From CAZCEC01 sp964497615 (GTDB taxonomy: Bacteria; Chloroflexota; Anaerolineae; Anaerolineales; UBA6663): DNA of 64,000 bases. Position numbers and translations under genes: made by a program. The notes beneath the pieces were generated by a model, which worked only from the letters and a program-made list of their open reading frames with translations, did not search any database and was not told the origin of the DNA. The stretch is taken from the NCBI GenBank assembly GCA_964497615.1, contig CAZCEC010000031.1:1-64000 (forward strand), written 5' to 3'. Below are positions 17,647-25,432 of the stretch, piece after piece; position 1 is the first letter of the stretch, and the number at the start of each line of letters is the position of its first letter.

Positions 17647-18354
17647 ATGATCGCCATTGACGGGCCGGTGGCCTCCGGCAAATCCTCCATCGGCAAGCGG
17701 CTGGCCGAGCGGCTGGGCTATCTCTTCTTCGACACCGGCGTGATGTACCGCGCCGTGACCTTTCTGTGCCTGGATGAGCTGGGCAGCGCCGGCGACGAGG
17801 AGGCGGTGACGGCCCTGGCGCGCCGCGCCCACATTGACGTACTGCCGCCCACCGTGGCGGATGGGCGCGACAACACCGTGCTGGCCGCCTTTGCGCCGCC
17901 CGGCGGCGACGCCTCCACGCCGGAGGCTGTGGCGCGCGACATTACCTGGGCCATTCGCGGGCGGGCGGTCGAAGGCAGCGTCTCGCTGGTGGCCGCCATC
18001 AGCGCCGTGCGCGAAGTCCTGACCGCCCAGATGCGGCGCGTGGGGTTGCGCGGCAACGTCGTGATGGTGGGCCGCGACGTCGGCACCGTCATTCTGCCCG
18101 AAGCCGACCTGAAGATCTTCATGACCGCCAACGTCGAGACCCGCGCCCGCCGCCGCTTCGAGGAAGTGCGCGCCCGGGGCGAGACCCGCGCCTACGACGA
18201 CATCCTCGCCAACTTGCGCGAACGCGACCGCATCGACTCGTCGCGCGCGATTGCCCCGCTGCGCGCCGCCGAGGATGCGGTGATGCTTGACACCTCGGAT
18301 TTGTCCATTGACGAGGTGATTGGCCGGATCGAGGCGCTGGCCGCCGGACGATAG
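17647..18354 (+). CDS. cmk: Cytidylate kinase
   Basis: This 235-residue P-loop kinase phosphorylates CMP/dCMP with ATP in pyrimidine nucleotide supply. The N-terminus IAIDGPVASGKSSIGKRLA is the Walker A loop (GPVASGKS). Next comes the GYLFFDTGVMYRAVTF nucleoside-binding segment, then GRDVGTVILPEADLKIFMTA. The C-terminal RDRIDSSRAIAPLRAAEDAVMLDTS lid and base-binding block is complete. The ATG at 17647 gives the canonical MIAIDGP start; a GTG at 17635 overlapping the preceding stop would add four residues. In many bacteria cmk sits beside plsC, as it does here. Confidence 0.95.
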   Translation: MIAIDGPVASGKSSIGKRLAERLGYLFFDTGVMYRAVTFLCLDELGSAGDEEAVTALARRAHIDVLPPTVADGRDNTVLAAFAPPGGDASTPEAVARDITWAIRGRAVEGSVSLVAAISAVREVLTAQMRRVGLRGNVVMVGRDVGTVILPEADLKIFMTANVETRARRRFEEVRARGETRAYDDILANLRERDRIDSSRAIAPLRAAEDAVMLDTSDLSIDEVIGRIEALAAGR

Positions 18355-18419
18355 CACTGCTCGCGAGCGCGGGTCAGCCGGCGCCCTCGGCTTCGACGCT
18401 TGCGCGCCGACCAGCATAC

Positions 18420-19052
18420 ATGCCCACGCGCCGTACCTTTCTGAATCGCGTTTTCTCTGCCCTCTCCCGCCTCCTCGCCCGGTTGCTCCTCCGGCTCAAG
18501 GTGCAGGGCGTAGAGAGTATCCCCCTCACTGGGCCGGTGCTGTTGACCATGAACCACCTGGGCGGTGCCGACCCTATCTTGTGCATCGGTTTCGTGCCGC
18601 GCGCGTTGACGGTCACCGGCAAGGTAGAGATTCTGGGCTGGCGCATTCTGGGGGCCGTGGCGCGCGTATATGGAATGATCCCGCTGCGGCGCGGTGAGCC
18701 TGACCGGGCGACCCTTAAGCGCCTGTTGGGAGTATTACAGTCAGGCGGCGCGCTGCTGATTGCGCCGGAGGGCCGCGAGAGCCTGACGGGCGCGCTGGAG
18801 CAGGGCAAGACCGGCCCGGCCTTCCTGGCGCAGCACGCGGGCGCCCCGATCCTGCCGGTTGCCATCACCGGCACGGCCTGGCGGGATATTCTGCCAGCCT
18901 GGCGGCGGCTGCGGCGGCCCTGTGTTACACTCACCTTCGGGCCGGTGTATGCACTGCCAGCCGGCCTGGAGCGGCGCGCGGCCGCCGACGAGATCATGCA
19001 GCGCATCGCGGCGCTGCTGCCGCCCGAGTATCGAGGCGTATATGCCGGATAA
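18420..19052 (+). CDS. 1-acyl-sn-glycerol-3-phosphate acyltransferase (PlsC family)
   Basis: This 210-residue membrane-associated acyltransferase converts lysophosphatidic acid to phosphatidic acid. The catalytic block is TMNHLGGADPI, which keeps NH and D of the NHxxxxD motif with the spacing of the family. Later blocks are VYGMIPLRRGEPD, a degenerate substrate-binding motif, and IAPEGRES, the EGxR motif. A single N-terminal hydrophobic stretch anchors it. It overlaps the next gene by 11 bases and is the first of two PlsC-like genes flanking a pyrophosphatase-like gene. Confidence 0.9.
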   Translation: MPTRRTFLNRVFSALSRLLARLLLRLKVQGVESIPLTGPVLLTMNHLGGADPILCIGFVPRALTVTGKVEILGWRILGAVARVYGMIPLRRGEPDRATLKRLLGVLQSGGALLIAPEGRESLTGALEQGKTGPAFLAQHAGAPILPVAITGTAWRDILPAWRRLRRPCVTLTFGPVYALPAGLERRAAADEIMQRIAALLPPEYRGVYAG

Positions 19053-19398
19053 GGCATTCTGGGATGGGCTGGACGCGCTTCTGGCCGTGCACCCCCTGCA
19101 CATTGACCGGCCGCGCGGCTCAACGCATCCGCGTTATCCCAGCGTGCTTTACCCGCACGACTACGGTTACCTGGAGGGCACCCAGGCCGCCGACGGTGGC
19201 GGGATTGATGTGTGGGTGGGGAGCCAGGCCGAGCGAGTGATCACGGGTGTGTTAGCGACGGTGGATGGCGAGAAACGCGACGTGGAAATCAAGATACTGC
19301 TGGGTTGCACGCGGGCCGAGGCACACCGGCTGCGCGACTTTCACACCAGTGGCCGGCAAGCGGCGCTGTTGGTATTGAGGAACCCTGATGGCGAATGA
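19042..19398 (+). CDS. Short inorganic-pyrophosphatase-like protein
   Basis: This 118-residue protein resembles the core of family I soluble pyrophosphatase, with YPSVLYPHDYGYLEGT followed by ADGGGIDVWVGS. Classical enzymes are about 170-180 residues and carry a D-x-D-P-x-D metal site at this position. Here the second Asp and the Pro are both glycine (DGGGID), so one metal ligand is missing and the C-terminal helix is shortened. It may be a divergent phosphatase or a non-catalytic relative. It starts inside the upstream plsC gene and ends inside the downstream one, so the three genes are translationally linked. Confidence 0.7.
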   Translation: MPDKAFWDGLDALLAVHPLHIDRPRGSTHPRYPSVLYPHDYGYLEGTQAADGGGIDVWVGSQAERVITGVLATVDGEKRDVEIKILLGCTRAEAHRLRDFHTSGRQAALLVLRNPDGE

Positions 19399-20149
19399 CG
19401 AATTGGCACGCGAGCTGGCGGAGCAGGGCCGCGCCGAGACACGCCGGCCCGCCTACGACCATGCCCGCCACGAGCCCATGCGGCGCATCCTGCGCTGGAT
19501 GATCACCAACATCGGCTGGCGGGTGTTCGCGCGCGTGGACTACGACCGCATCACCGGACTCGAACACCTGCCCAAGACTGGCGCCGCCATCTTGATGATC
19601 AACCACATCGCCTTCATCGATCCCATCGTCGTGCTGGGCAACCTGCCCCGCAACGTGGTGCCGCTGGCCAAGGCCGAAGTGTACCGCTATCCGATCTGGG
19701 GCATCTTCCCCAAGCTGTGGAACGTTATCCCCGTGCACCGCGAGGAGTTGGACCGGCGCGCCCTGGAGCGCGCCCTGCAAGTGCTGGCCGCCGGTGAGGT
19801 CATCCTGATGGCGCCGGAGGCCACGCGCCACCCTGAACTTGGGCAGGCGCGTGAGGGCGTCGCCTACCTGGGCTACAAGAGCGGCGCGCCCATCGTCCCG
19901 GTGATGATCGAGTCCACCCCTGGCTACCCCACGCTGGTGGGGCCGTGGAACCGTAACAAGCCGGGGGCCTGGTTCCGGCTGGGGCGGCCGTTCCGCTTCA
20001 AGCACACCAGCGGCCGCCCGCGCCGCGAGCAATTGCGGCTGATGACGGACGAGGCCATGTATCAGTTGGCCGCCATCTTGCCCGAATACCGGCGCGGCTT
20101 CTACGGCGACCTGTCCCAAACGACGACCGAGACCATCGAACTGCTGTAG
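19388..20149 (+). CDS. 1-acyl-sn-glycerol-3-phosphate acyltransferase (PlsC family), second copy
   Basis: This 253-residue acyltransferase has the family blocks MINHIAFIDPIV (NHxxxxD catalytic motif), NVIPVHREELDRRAL, and LMAPEATRHPELGQAREGVAYLG. In the last, the usual EGTR is EATR. It overlaps the pyrophosphatase-like gene by 11 bases. Compared with the first copy it has a longer basic N-terminus. The pair may act on different lysolipids or may be sequential acyltransferases for a locus-specific lipid; that is inference. Confidence 0.88.
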   Translation: MANDELARELAEQGRAETRRPAYDHARHEPMRRILRWMITNIGWRVFARVDYDRITGLEHLPKTGAAILMINHIAFIDPIVVLGNLPRNVVPLAKAEVYRYPIWGIFPKLWNVIPVHREELDRRALERALQVLAAGEVILMAPEATRHPELGQAREGVAYLGYKSGAPIVPVMIESTPGYPTLVGPWNRNKPGAWFRLGRPFRFKHTSGRPRREQLRLMTDEAMYQLAAILPEYRRGFYGDLSQTTTETIELL

Positions 20150-20176
20150 TCCCGGCCGAGCGCGGCCCGCGCCGCC

Positions 20177-21544
20177 ATGTCCAACCTGTCTCACCGACTG
20201 TATCGCTGGCTGCGGCCGCACTTCTACGACCTGGGGATCCTTCATCTTCTTCGCCGGCTCATCCCCACGCGCCGCCGCTGGGTTCTGGCCGACCGGCTAG
20301 GCTTGGCCGGCTTTCAGATTGTGGAGGCTACCGGCCATCGCTTGCCGCCCGCCCGCGCCCGCACCCTGGCCGGGCCGCGGCGGGTGCAGCGCATTGACGG
20401 CCTCAACCTGGCCGGCGACCTGCGCGCCGACACCGGCCTGAGCGAGGTGACACGCCAGACGCTGGCGGCCTTGCGCGCCGCTGGTCTGGGCGTGAGCTAC
20501 ACCGAAATTGTGGTTGGCCCGCCCAGCCGGAGCCAACCCGTGGCGGACGGGCTGCCCGCGGGCGCGCCGTATGACATCAGCCTGGTGGACGTGCTGTTCT
20601 TCCAGTTCTACGACCGGATGATGGAAGCGCCGCCGGAACTGCTGGCCGGAAAATACGTCATTGCCTATTGGGCTTGGGAACTGCCCCGCTTCCCGGCCCT
20701 ATCGCCGACCACGTACAAGCTGATGGACGAAATCTGGGTGTACAGCGAGTTTGTGCGGGAGAGCCTGAGCCAGGCAAGCCCGGTGCCAGTGATTACGATG
20801 CCTCCGCCAGTGGATGTCGCGCCGGTACAGCCACACCCCCGGGCCGAGTTTGGCCTGCCCGGCGACCGCTTCATCTTTCTGTTCTCGTTCAGCCCGGCCT
20901 CGGTCACGGCGCGCAAGAACCCGTTCGGCGTGATCGAGGCCTTTCGCCGCGCGTTTGGGCGGCCCGCGGCGGGGCCGCTGCTAGTCATCAAGACCCATCA
21001 CCTCAATTCGCTGCTGGATACCACTTCGCTGGCCCGCGACTTGCGGGCGGCAATCGCCTCGGTCGGCGGCCGGCTGATCGAAGACAATCTCACGCGTGAG
21101 CAGATGACGGGCCTGTTGGACTGCTGCGACTGCTACGTCTCGCTGCACCGGTCGGAGGGCTTCGGGCTGGGCATGGCCGAGGCAATGGCGCTGGGCAAGC
21201 CCGTCATCGGCACCGGCTACTCGGGCAATACCGAATTTATGCTGCCGAACAATAGCTGGCTGGTGCGCCACGGGTTGCGGGCAATCACGCCGGAAGACCA
21301 TCGTTATCAACCCGAGTTGAGCAACATATATCCCGCCGGGCAAATGTGGGCCGAGCCAGACCTTGACCATGCGGCCGAGTTGATGCGGGCCGTGTATGCC
21401 GATCCTGCTCGCGCCGCGGAAGTGGGCGCCGCCGCCGCCCAGCACATGCAGCGCCACTTCAGCCCCCAGGCCGCTGGGGCCCGCATTGTCAAGCGGCTGG
21501 GCGCGATTTCCGCCAGCACTGGCAATGGGCCGGCAACCGCATGA
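20177..21544 (+). CDS. GT4-type glycosyltransferase
   Basis: This 455-residue protein has a poorly conserved N-terminal GT-B domain and a C-terminal donor domain. The donor domain carries FLFSFSPASVTARKNPFGVI, a KTHHLNS segment, and the signature SLHRSEGFGLGMAEAMALGKP with the E-x7-E pair. The GTGYSGNTEFM block matches group-1 transferases that add mannose or related sugars. The first 70 residues are basic and aromatic, suggesting peripheral membrane association. Its stop codon overlaps the ATG of the next gene (ATGA), but the next product is not obviously linked in function. Confidence 0.85.
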   Translation: MSNLSHRLYRWLRPHFYDLGILHLLRRLIPTRRRWVLADRLGLAGFQIVEATGHRLPPARARTLAGPRRVQRIDGLNLAGDLRADTGLSEVTRQTLAALRAAGLGVSYTEIVVGPPSRSQPVADGLPAGAPYDISLVDVLFFQFYDRMMEAPPELLAGKYVIAYWAWELPRFPALSPTTYKLMDEIWVYSEFVRESLSQASPVPVITMPPPVDVAPVQPHPRAEFGLPGDRFIFLFSFSPASVTARKNPFGVIEAFRRAFGRPAAGPLLVIKTHHLNSLLDTTSLARDLRAAIASVGGRLIEDNLTREQMTGLLDCCDCYVSLHRSEGFGLGMAEAMALGKPVIGTGYSGNTEFMLPNNSWLVRHGLRAITPEDHRYQPELSNIYPAGQMWAEPDLDHAAELMRAVYADPARAAEVGAAAAQHMQRHFSPQAAGARIVKRLGAISASTGNGPATA

Positions 21545-22959
21545 CGACCAAGGAACCAACGCCGCGCCGCACCTCCGGTCTCGTCCGGGCCGTCGAGCCT
21601 GACTCGGTGGCGGATGAGCTGGGCCTGCGCCCGGGCGACCTGCTCCTGGCCGTCAATGGCCATCCGGTGGAGGATGTGATTGACGTCCAGTTCTACGCGG
21701 CAGAGGATGAAGTGATCCTGGAGTTTGAGCGCGATGGCAGCCGCCACAGCATCGCGGGCGGGCGTGCCGAGGGCCAGCCGCTTGGCCTGGAGTTCGAGCA
21801 TCCCACGTTCGATATTGACATCCGCCGGTGCAATAACCTGTGCCCGTTCTGCTTCGTCCTCCAGACCGCGCCCCGCATGCGGCGCACCCTGTACATCAAG
21901 GACGACGACTACCGCTACTCGTTCCTGTTCGGCCACTTTGTCACCCTGACCAATCTGAGCGACCACGACTGGGATCGGATCGAGACCCAGCACCTGTCGC
22001 CGCTGTACGTGTCGGTCCACTCGACTGACTTGGAGAACCGGCGCGCCTGCCTGGCGAACCCCAAGGCCCCGGACGTGATGCCCCAACTGCGCTGGCTGGC
22101 CGAGCGCGGCATCGAAACGCACACCCAGCTTGTGCTTACGCCCGGGCTGAACGACGGCCGCTGGATGGACAAATCTATCCGCGACCTGGCCGAGTTATTC
22201 CCGGCGGTGCGGTCGGTGAGCGTGGTGCCGGTCGGGCTGACGAAGCACCACAAGTATGGGCACCGCACCCACACCCGCGCCGAGGCCGAGGCCGTGCTGG
22301 ACGCGCTTGAGCGCTGGCAGGCCCAGTTCCTGGACCGCTTGGGCGTGCGCTTTGCTTATCCGACCGACGAGTGGTTCCTGGTGACGGGCCGGCCAGTGCC
22401 CGCGCGCAAGTATTACGACGGCCTCGACCTGGTTGAGAACGGCCTCGGAATGGTGCGGGCGTTTCTGGACGATTGGCGAAGTGTTAGACGGGAAATAAGG
22501 GAACTCGGGGAAATAAAGGGAAATACGCGTGACGCCACGCTCGTCACCGCCACCCTGTTCGAGCCGGTGCTGCGCAAGACGGCGGCGGAGTTCGACCGGC
22601 TGGCGGGGACGCGGCTGACGGTAGTGGGCGTGCGCAACGAGCGGCTTGGGCACGGCATCACGGTGGCGGGGCTGTTGATGGGCGCCGACGTCATTGCTCA
22701 ACTAGAGGGGCGCGATTTGGGCGCGTACGTCGTCCTGCCGCGGGTGATGTTCGATCATCCGCAGGGCATCAGTCTGGACGACATCTCGCCGCTGACCATC
22801 GCGCAGCGGCTGGGGCGGCCGGTGTTTCTGGCGGACGCCATGGGCGACGTATTCGATGCCTTCACCGGCGCGAACCCCCTGCGCATCACGCCCGACCAGG
22901 ACGTCATCCCCGTCGAAGTGATGCGGGCCGGCGGCTGGGCCGTCGAGAAGTATCTGTGA
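21541..22959 (+). CDS. DUF512 protein with PDZ domain and radical-SAM-like core (TIGR03279 type)
   Basis: This 472-residue protein starts with a PDZ-like domain (VRAVEPDSVADELGLRPGDLL, residues about 12-80). A radical-SAM-like cysteine cluster CNNLCPFCFV follows at about residues 97-106, and the C-terminal DUF512 domain comes after that. The spacing CxxxCxxC fits a 4Fe-4S-binding radical SAM site. The molecular function of the family is not established. Bases 22491-22530 encode a short GREIRELGEIKGN stretch with GGGAAATAAG-like repeats that may be a small repeat insertion. A strong promoter for glmS begins just after the stop. Confidence 0.88.
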   Translation: MTTKEPTPRRTSGLVRAVEPDSVADELGLRPGDLLLAVNGHPVEDVIDVQFYAAEDEVILEFERDGSRHSIAGGRAEGQPLGLEFEHPTFDIDIRRCNNLCPFCFVLQTAPRMRRTLYIKDDDYRYSFLFGHFVTLTNLSDHDWDRIETQHLSPLYVSVHSTDLENRRACLANPKAPDVMPQLRWLAERGIETHTQLVLTPGLNDGRWMDKSIRDLAELFPAVRSVSVVPVGLTKHHKYGHRTHTRAEAEAVLDALERWQAQFLDRLGVRFAYPTDEWFLVTGRPVPARKYYDGLDLVENGLGMVRAFLDDWRSVRREIRELGEIKGNTRDATLVTATLFEPVLRKTAAEFDRLAGTRLTVVGVRNERLGHGITVAGLLMGADVIAQLEGRDLGAYVVLPRVMFDHPQGISLDDISPLTIAQRLGRPVFLADAMGDVFDAFTGANPLRITPDQDVIPVEVMRAGGWAVEKYL

Positions 22960-22978
22960 AACGTAGGTCATTCGCCCG

Positions 22979-23006
22979 TTGACGCCCTGCACCCAGCCGG
23001 TATAAT
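22979..23006 (+). promoter_or_regulatory. Near-consensus sigma-70-type promoter for glmS
   Basis: TTGACG (22979-22984), a 16-base spacer and TATAAT (23001-23006) make the best housekeeping promoter seen in the window. Transcription would start near 23013 and produce a leader of about 525 bases before the glmS start codon. Confidence 0.8.
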
Positions 23007-23010
23007 CCTC

Positions 23011-23066
23011 TTCGTCCGTCGTCCGTCGTCCGTCGTCCGTCGTCCGTCGTCCGTCGTCCGTCGTCC
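23011..23066. repeat. Tandem GTCCGTC heptamer array in the glmS leader
   Basis: Seven to eight nearly perfect copies of the 7-base unit CGTCCGT follow the TATAAT box. The unit belongs to the same family as the GACGAAG/GACGGAC heptamers in the DUF2298 genes. There are no spacers between copies, so this is not a CRISPR array. The transcript should begin at or just before the array. Confidence 0.9.
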
Positions 23067-23102
23067 GAAAGGAGGCTCACCACAACCATCACGGGGAACG
23101 AG

Positions 23103-23316
23103 AGCGCATGGCCTGGCCTGCCGCGGCGCGGCACGCCAGGTGACGAGGTGGCGGTTCCTGCCATAGGGCAGTGCTAAGGCGGCCAATCCTGGCCGCCGAA
23201 AAGCGAGACATCAGCGGAAGCCGCCGAGGGCCCCCACGGCCCTCATCTACTCCCCCACAACAAGCACACCCCATAAACCCCCGGGCGACCGGGGCATAAC
23301 GGGTGGGCGGTGGAAA
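23103..23316 (+). ncRNA. glmS ribozyme/riboswitch (glucosamine-6-phosphate-dependent self-cleaving RNA)
   Basis: The leader can be laid onto the glmS ribozyme fold. The predicted cleavage site is between A23103 and G23104 (A|GCGC). P1 is CCTGGC 23112-23117 with GCCAGG 23135-23140, extended by TGCCGC/GCGGCA. The core TGACGAGG is at 23141-23148. P2 is GGCGGTT 23150-23156 with AGCCGCC 23219-23225. The GAGACATCAGCGG strand of the active-site pseudoknot is at 23205-23217. P3 is GAGGGCC/GGCCCTC at 23226-23244. P4 is CACCC 23267-23271 with GGGTG 23301-23305, with CATAAA/CATAAC internal-loop strands and a CCCCGG-GCGA-CCGGGG tip. Unusually, about 45 bases holding two extra hairpins are inserted between P2 and the GAGACATC strand. 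glmS follows 220 bases downstream. Confidence 0.85.
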
Positions 23317-23319
23317 GCC

Positions 23320-23484
23320 AGGGACTCAAGAGACACAAGGAACTCAAGCGCCACATCACTGGCCGGCTTGAGCAAACTGTGCCTGTCTGCTTGACCGGCC
23401 CTGCATACCCAACTCACAAGTCTTATTTCGGCACGCACAACGGCCTGGGAGGCGCCTGAGTCCCCAGAGTCCCCTCAGTCCCCA
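23320..23484. repeat. Nonamer repeats in inverted pair between the ribozyme and glmS
   Basis: GGGACTCAA, GAGACACAA and GGAACTCAA occur at about 23320-23348. CTGAGTCCCC, AGAGTCCCCT and CAGTCCCC occur at 23456-23484. This is the same repeat family and the same inverted layout as element C inside the giant membrane-protein gene. The roughly 105-base centre has no reading frame I can support. Confidence 0.75.
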
Positions 23485-23537
23485 GGCTGGCGGACGGGCT
23501 GTGCCGGACACCCTAGCTTTGCCTTGGAGGCTACCTC

Positions 23538-25388
23538 ATGTGCGGCATCGTGGGTTACGTCGGAGCGCGGGAGGCCGCGCCATTGATCCTGGAGGGCCTG
23601 CGCCGGCTGGAGTATCGCGGATACGACTCGGCCGGGCTGGCAGTCATAGAGAACGGGCAGGGCGCACGGATTGTCGTGCGGCGCGACGTGGGCAAGCTGA
23701 GCAACCTGGAGCGCCTGCTGGGCGAACAGCCGGTAGCGGGTCGTGTGGGCATCGGTCACACGCGCTGGGCCACGCACGGGGCGCCCTCGGCCCGCAACGC
23801 CCACCCCCACATCGGCATGACGGGCGACGTCGTAGTGGTCCACAACGGCATCGTGGAGAACTACGCCGCCCTGCGCGAGGAATTGGCGGCCGAGGGCAGC
23901 GTCTTCAACTCGGACACCGACACGGAGGTCATCGCCCATCTGGTGGAGCGCTACCTGGCCGGCGGGGAGCGGTTGGAGGCCGCGGTGCGCCAGACCCTGG
24001 CCCACTTGCAGGGCGCGCATGGGATCGTCGTCATGTCGTCGCGCGAACCGGACAAGCTGGTGGCGGCCCGCATCGGCAACGCCGGGGGCGTCACCCTGGG
24101 CGTCGGGCAGGGCGAAATGTTCGTCGCCAGCGACATCCCCGCCATTCTGGAGCACACGCGGCAGATCGTGTTCCTGGAGAGCCGGCAGATGGCGGTGGTG
24201 CGGCGAGACGGCTACGCCGTAACCACGCTGGCTGGCGCGCCGGTGGCGGCGGAGGTGCACACCATCGCCTGGGACCCCGTGGCGGCGGAGAAGGGTGCGT
24301 ACAAGCACTTCATGCAAAAGGAGATCTTCGAGCAGCCGCGGGCGCTCGCGGACACCATCGGCGGACGGGCCGATTTTGAGCAGGGCCGCGTGAGCTTGCC
24401 CGACCTCAACCTGACGCCCGAACTGGCGCAGCGGCTGCAAAAGCTCGTCATCGTGGCCTGCGGCACCTCGGCCTACTCGGGCCTGGTGGGCAAGAGCCTG
24501 GTAGAGCGGCTGGCGCGCCTGCCGGTCGAGGTGGACATCGCCTCGGAGTTCCGCTATCGCGACCCGCTCGTGGGTCCGGATACGGCCGTGCTGGCCATCA
24601 CCCAGTCCGGCGAGACGGTGGACACTTTGGCCGCGATGGAGGAAGCGCGCGGCAAGGGCGCAGTGCTGTGGAGCATCGTCAACGCCATCGGGTCGCAGGC
24701 GATGCGCGTGGCCGACGGGCACATCACCATGCAGGCCGGCCCGGAGATTGGCGTGGCTTCCACCAAGGCGTTCACGGCCTCCATCGTGGATCAGTACCTG
24801 TTAGCGTGCCTCCTGGGCGAGTTGCGGGGCACGCTCACCGGCGCGGCGCTGCGGCAGCGTGTGGACGACTTGGCCCGTCTGCCGGACCTGGTGGGCCGGG
24901 CGCTGGAGCAGGATGAGGCCATCCAGGCGCTGGCGCGGGAGCTGATGCACACCCGGCACTTCCTCTACCTGGGGCGCGGGCTGAACGTGCCCATCGCCTA
25001 CGAAGGCGCGCTCAAGCTCAAGGAGATTTCCTACATTCACGCCGAGGGCTATGCCGGCGGCGAGATGAAGCATGGCCCCATCGCGCTGATTGACCGGGAG
25101 ATGCCGGTGCTGGCCCTGGCGACGCGCGATCCCGTGTACGACAAGATGATCAGCCAGATCGAGCAGGCCAAGGCGCGGGGCGGGCTGGTGATCGCCGTGG
25201 CGCACGCGGGCGACGACTTCATCCTCAGCAAGGCCGACCGGGCGTTAGTGGTGCCGGAAGCGCCCGAGCTGCTGCAGCCGGTGGTCAACGTGATCCCGCT
25301 GCAACTGCTGGCCTATCACATCGCCGTGCTGCGCGGCTGCGATGTGGACCAGCCGCGCAACCTCGCCAAGAGCGTGACGGTGGAGTAA
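23538..25388 (+). CDS. glmS: Glutamine--fructose-6-phosphate aminotransferase (isomerizing)
   Basis: This 616-residue protein makes glucosamine-6-phosphate from fructose-6-phosphate and glutamine, the first step toward UDP-GlcNAc for peptidoglycan and glycans. The N-terminus MCGIVGYVGA places the catalytic cysteine at position 2 after Met removal. The glutaminase domain (1-~225) has GHTRWATHG and NAHPH. Two SIS isomerase domains follow, with ACGTSAYSG, ITQSGETVDTL and GVASTKAFTA, and the C-terminus ends NLAKSVTVE as in the family. A GGAGG ribosome-binding site lies eight bases before ATG. Expression is probably controlled by the upstream self-cleaving ribozyme responding to the product. Confidence 0.97.
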   Translation: MCGIVGYVGAREAAPLILEGLRRLEYRGYDSAGLAVIENGQGARIVVRRDVGKLSNLERLLGEQPVAGRVGIGHTRWATHGAPSARNAHPHIGMTGDVVVVHNGIVENYAALREELAAEGSVFNSDTDTEVIAHLVERYLAGGERLEAAVRQTLAHLQGAHGIVVMSSREPDKLVAARIGNAGGVTLGVGQGEMFVASDIPAILEHTRQIVFLESRQMAVVRRDGYAVTTLAGAPVAAEVHTIAWDPVAAEKGAYKHFMQKEIFEQPRALADTIGGRADFEQGRVSLPDLNLTPELAQRLQKLVIVACGTSAYSGLVGKSLVERLARLPVEVDIASEFRYRDPLVGPDTAVLAITQSGETVDTLAAMEEARGKGAVLWSIVNAIGSQAMRVADGHITMQAGPEIGVASTKAFTASIVDQYLLACLLGELRGTLTGAALRQRVDDLARLPDLVGRALEQDEAIQALARELMHTRHFLYLGRGLNVPIAYEGALKLKEISYIHAEGYAGGEMKHGPIALIDREMPVLALATRDPVYDKMISQIEQAKARGGLVIAVAHAGDDFILSKADRALVVPEAPELLQPVVNVIPLQLLAYHIAVLRGCDVDQPRNLAKSVTVE

Positions 25389-25432
25389 GGCTCGCCGAAG
25401 CCTGCCCTGAGCCGCCGCCAGCACCACCCGGC

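Noticed and set aside
23011..23066. CRISPR-like array
   Set aside because: The 7-base units are directly adjacent with no spacers, and no cas genes are near. It is a tandem heptamer array.
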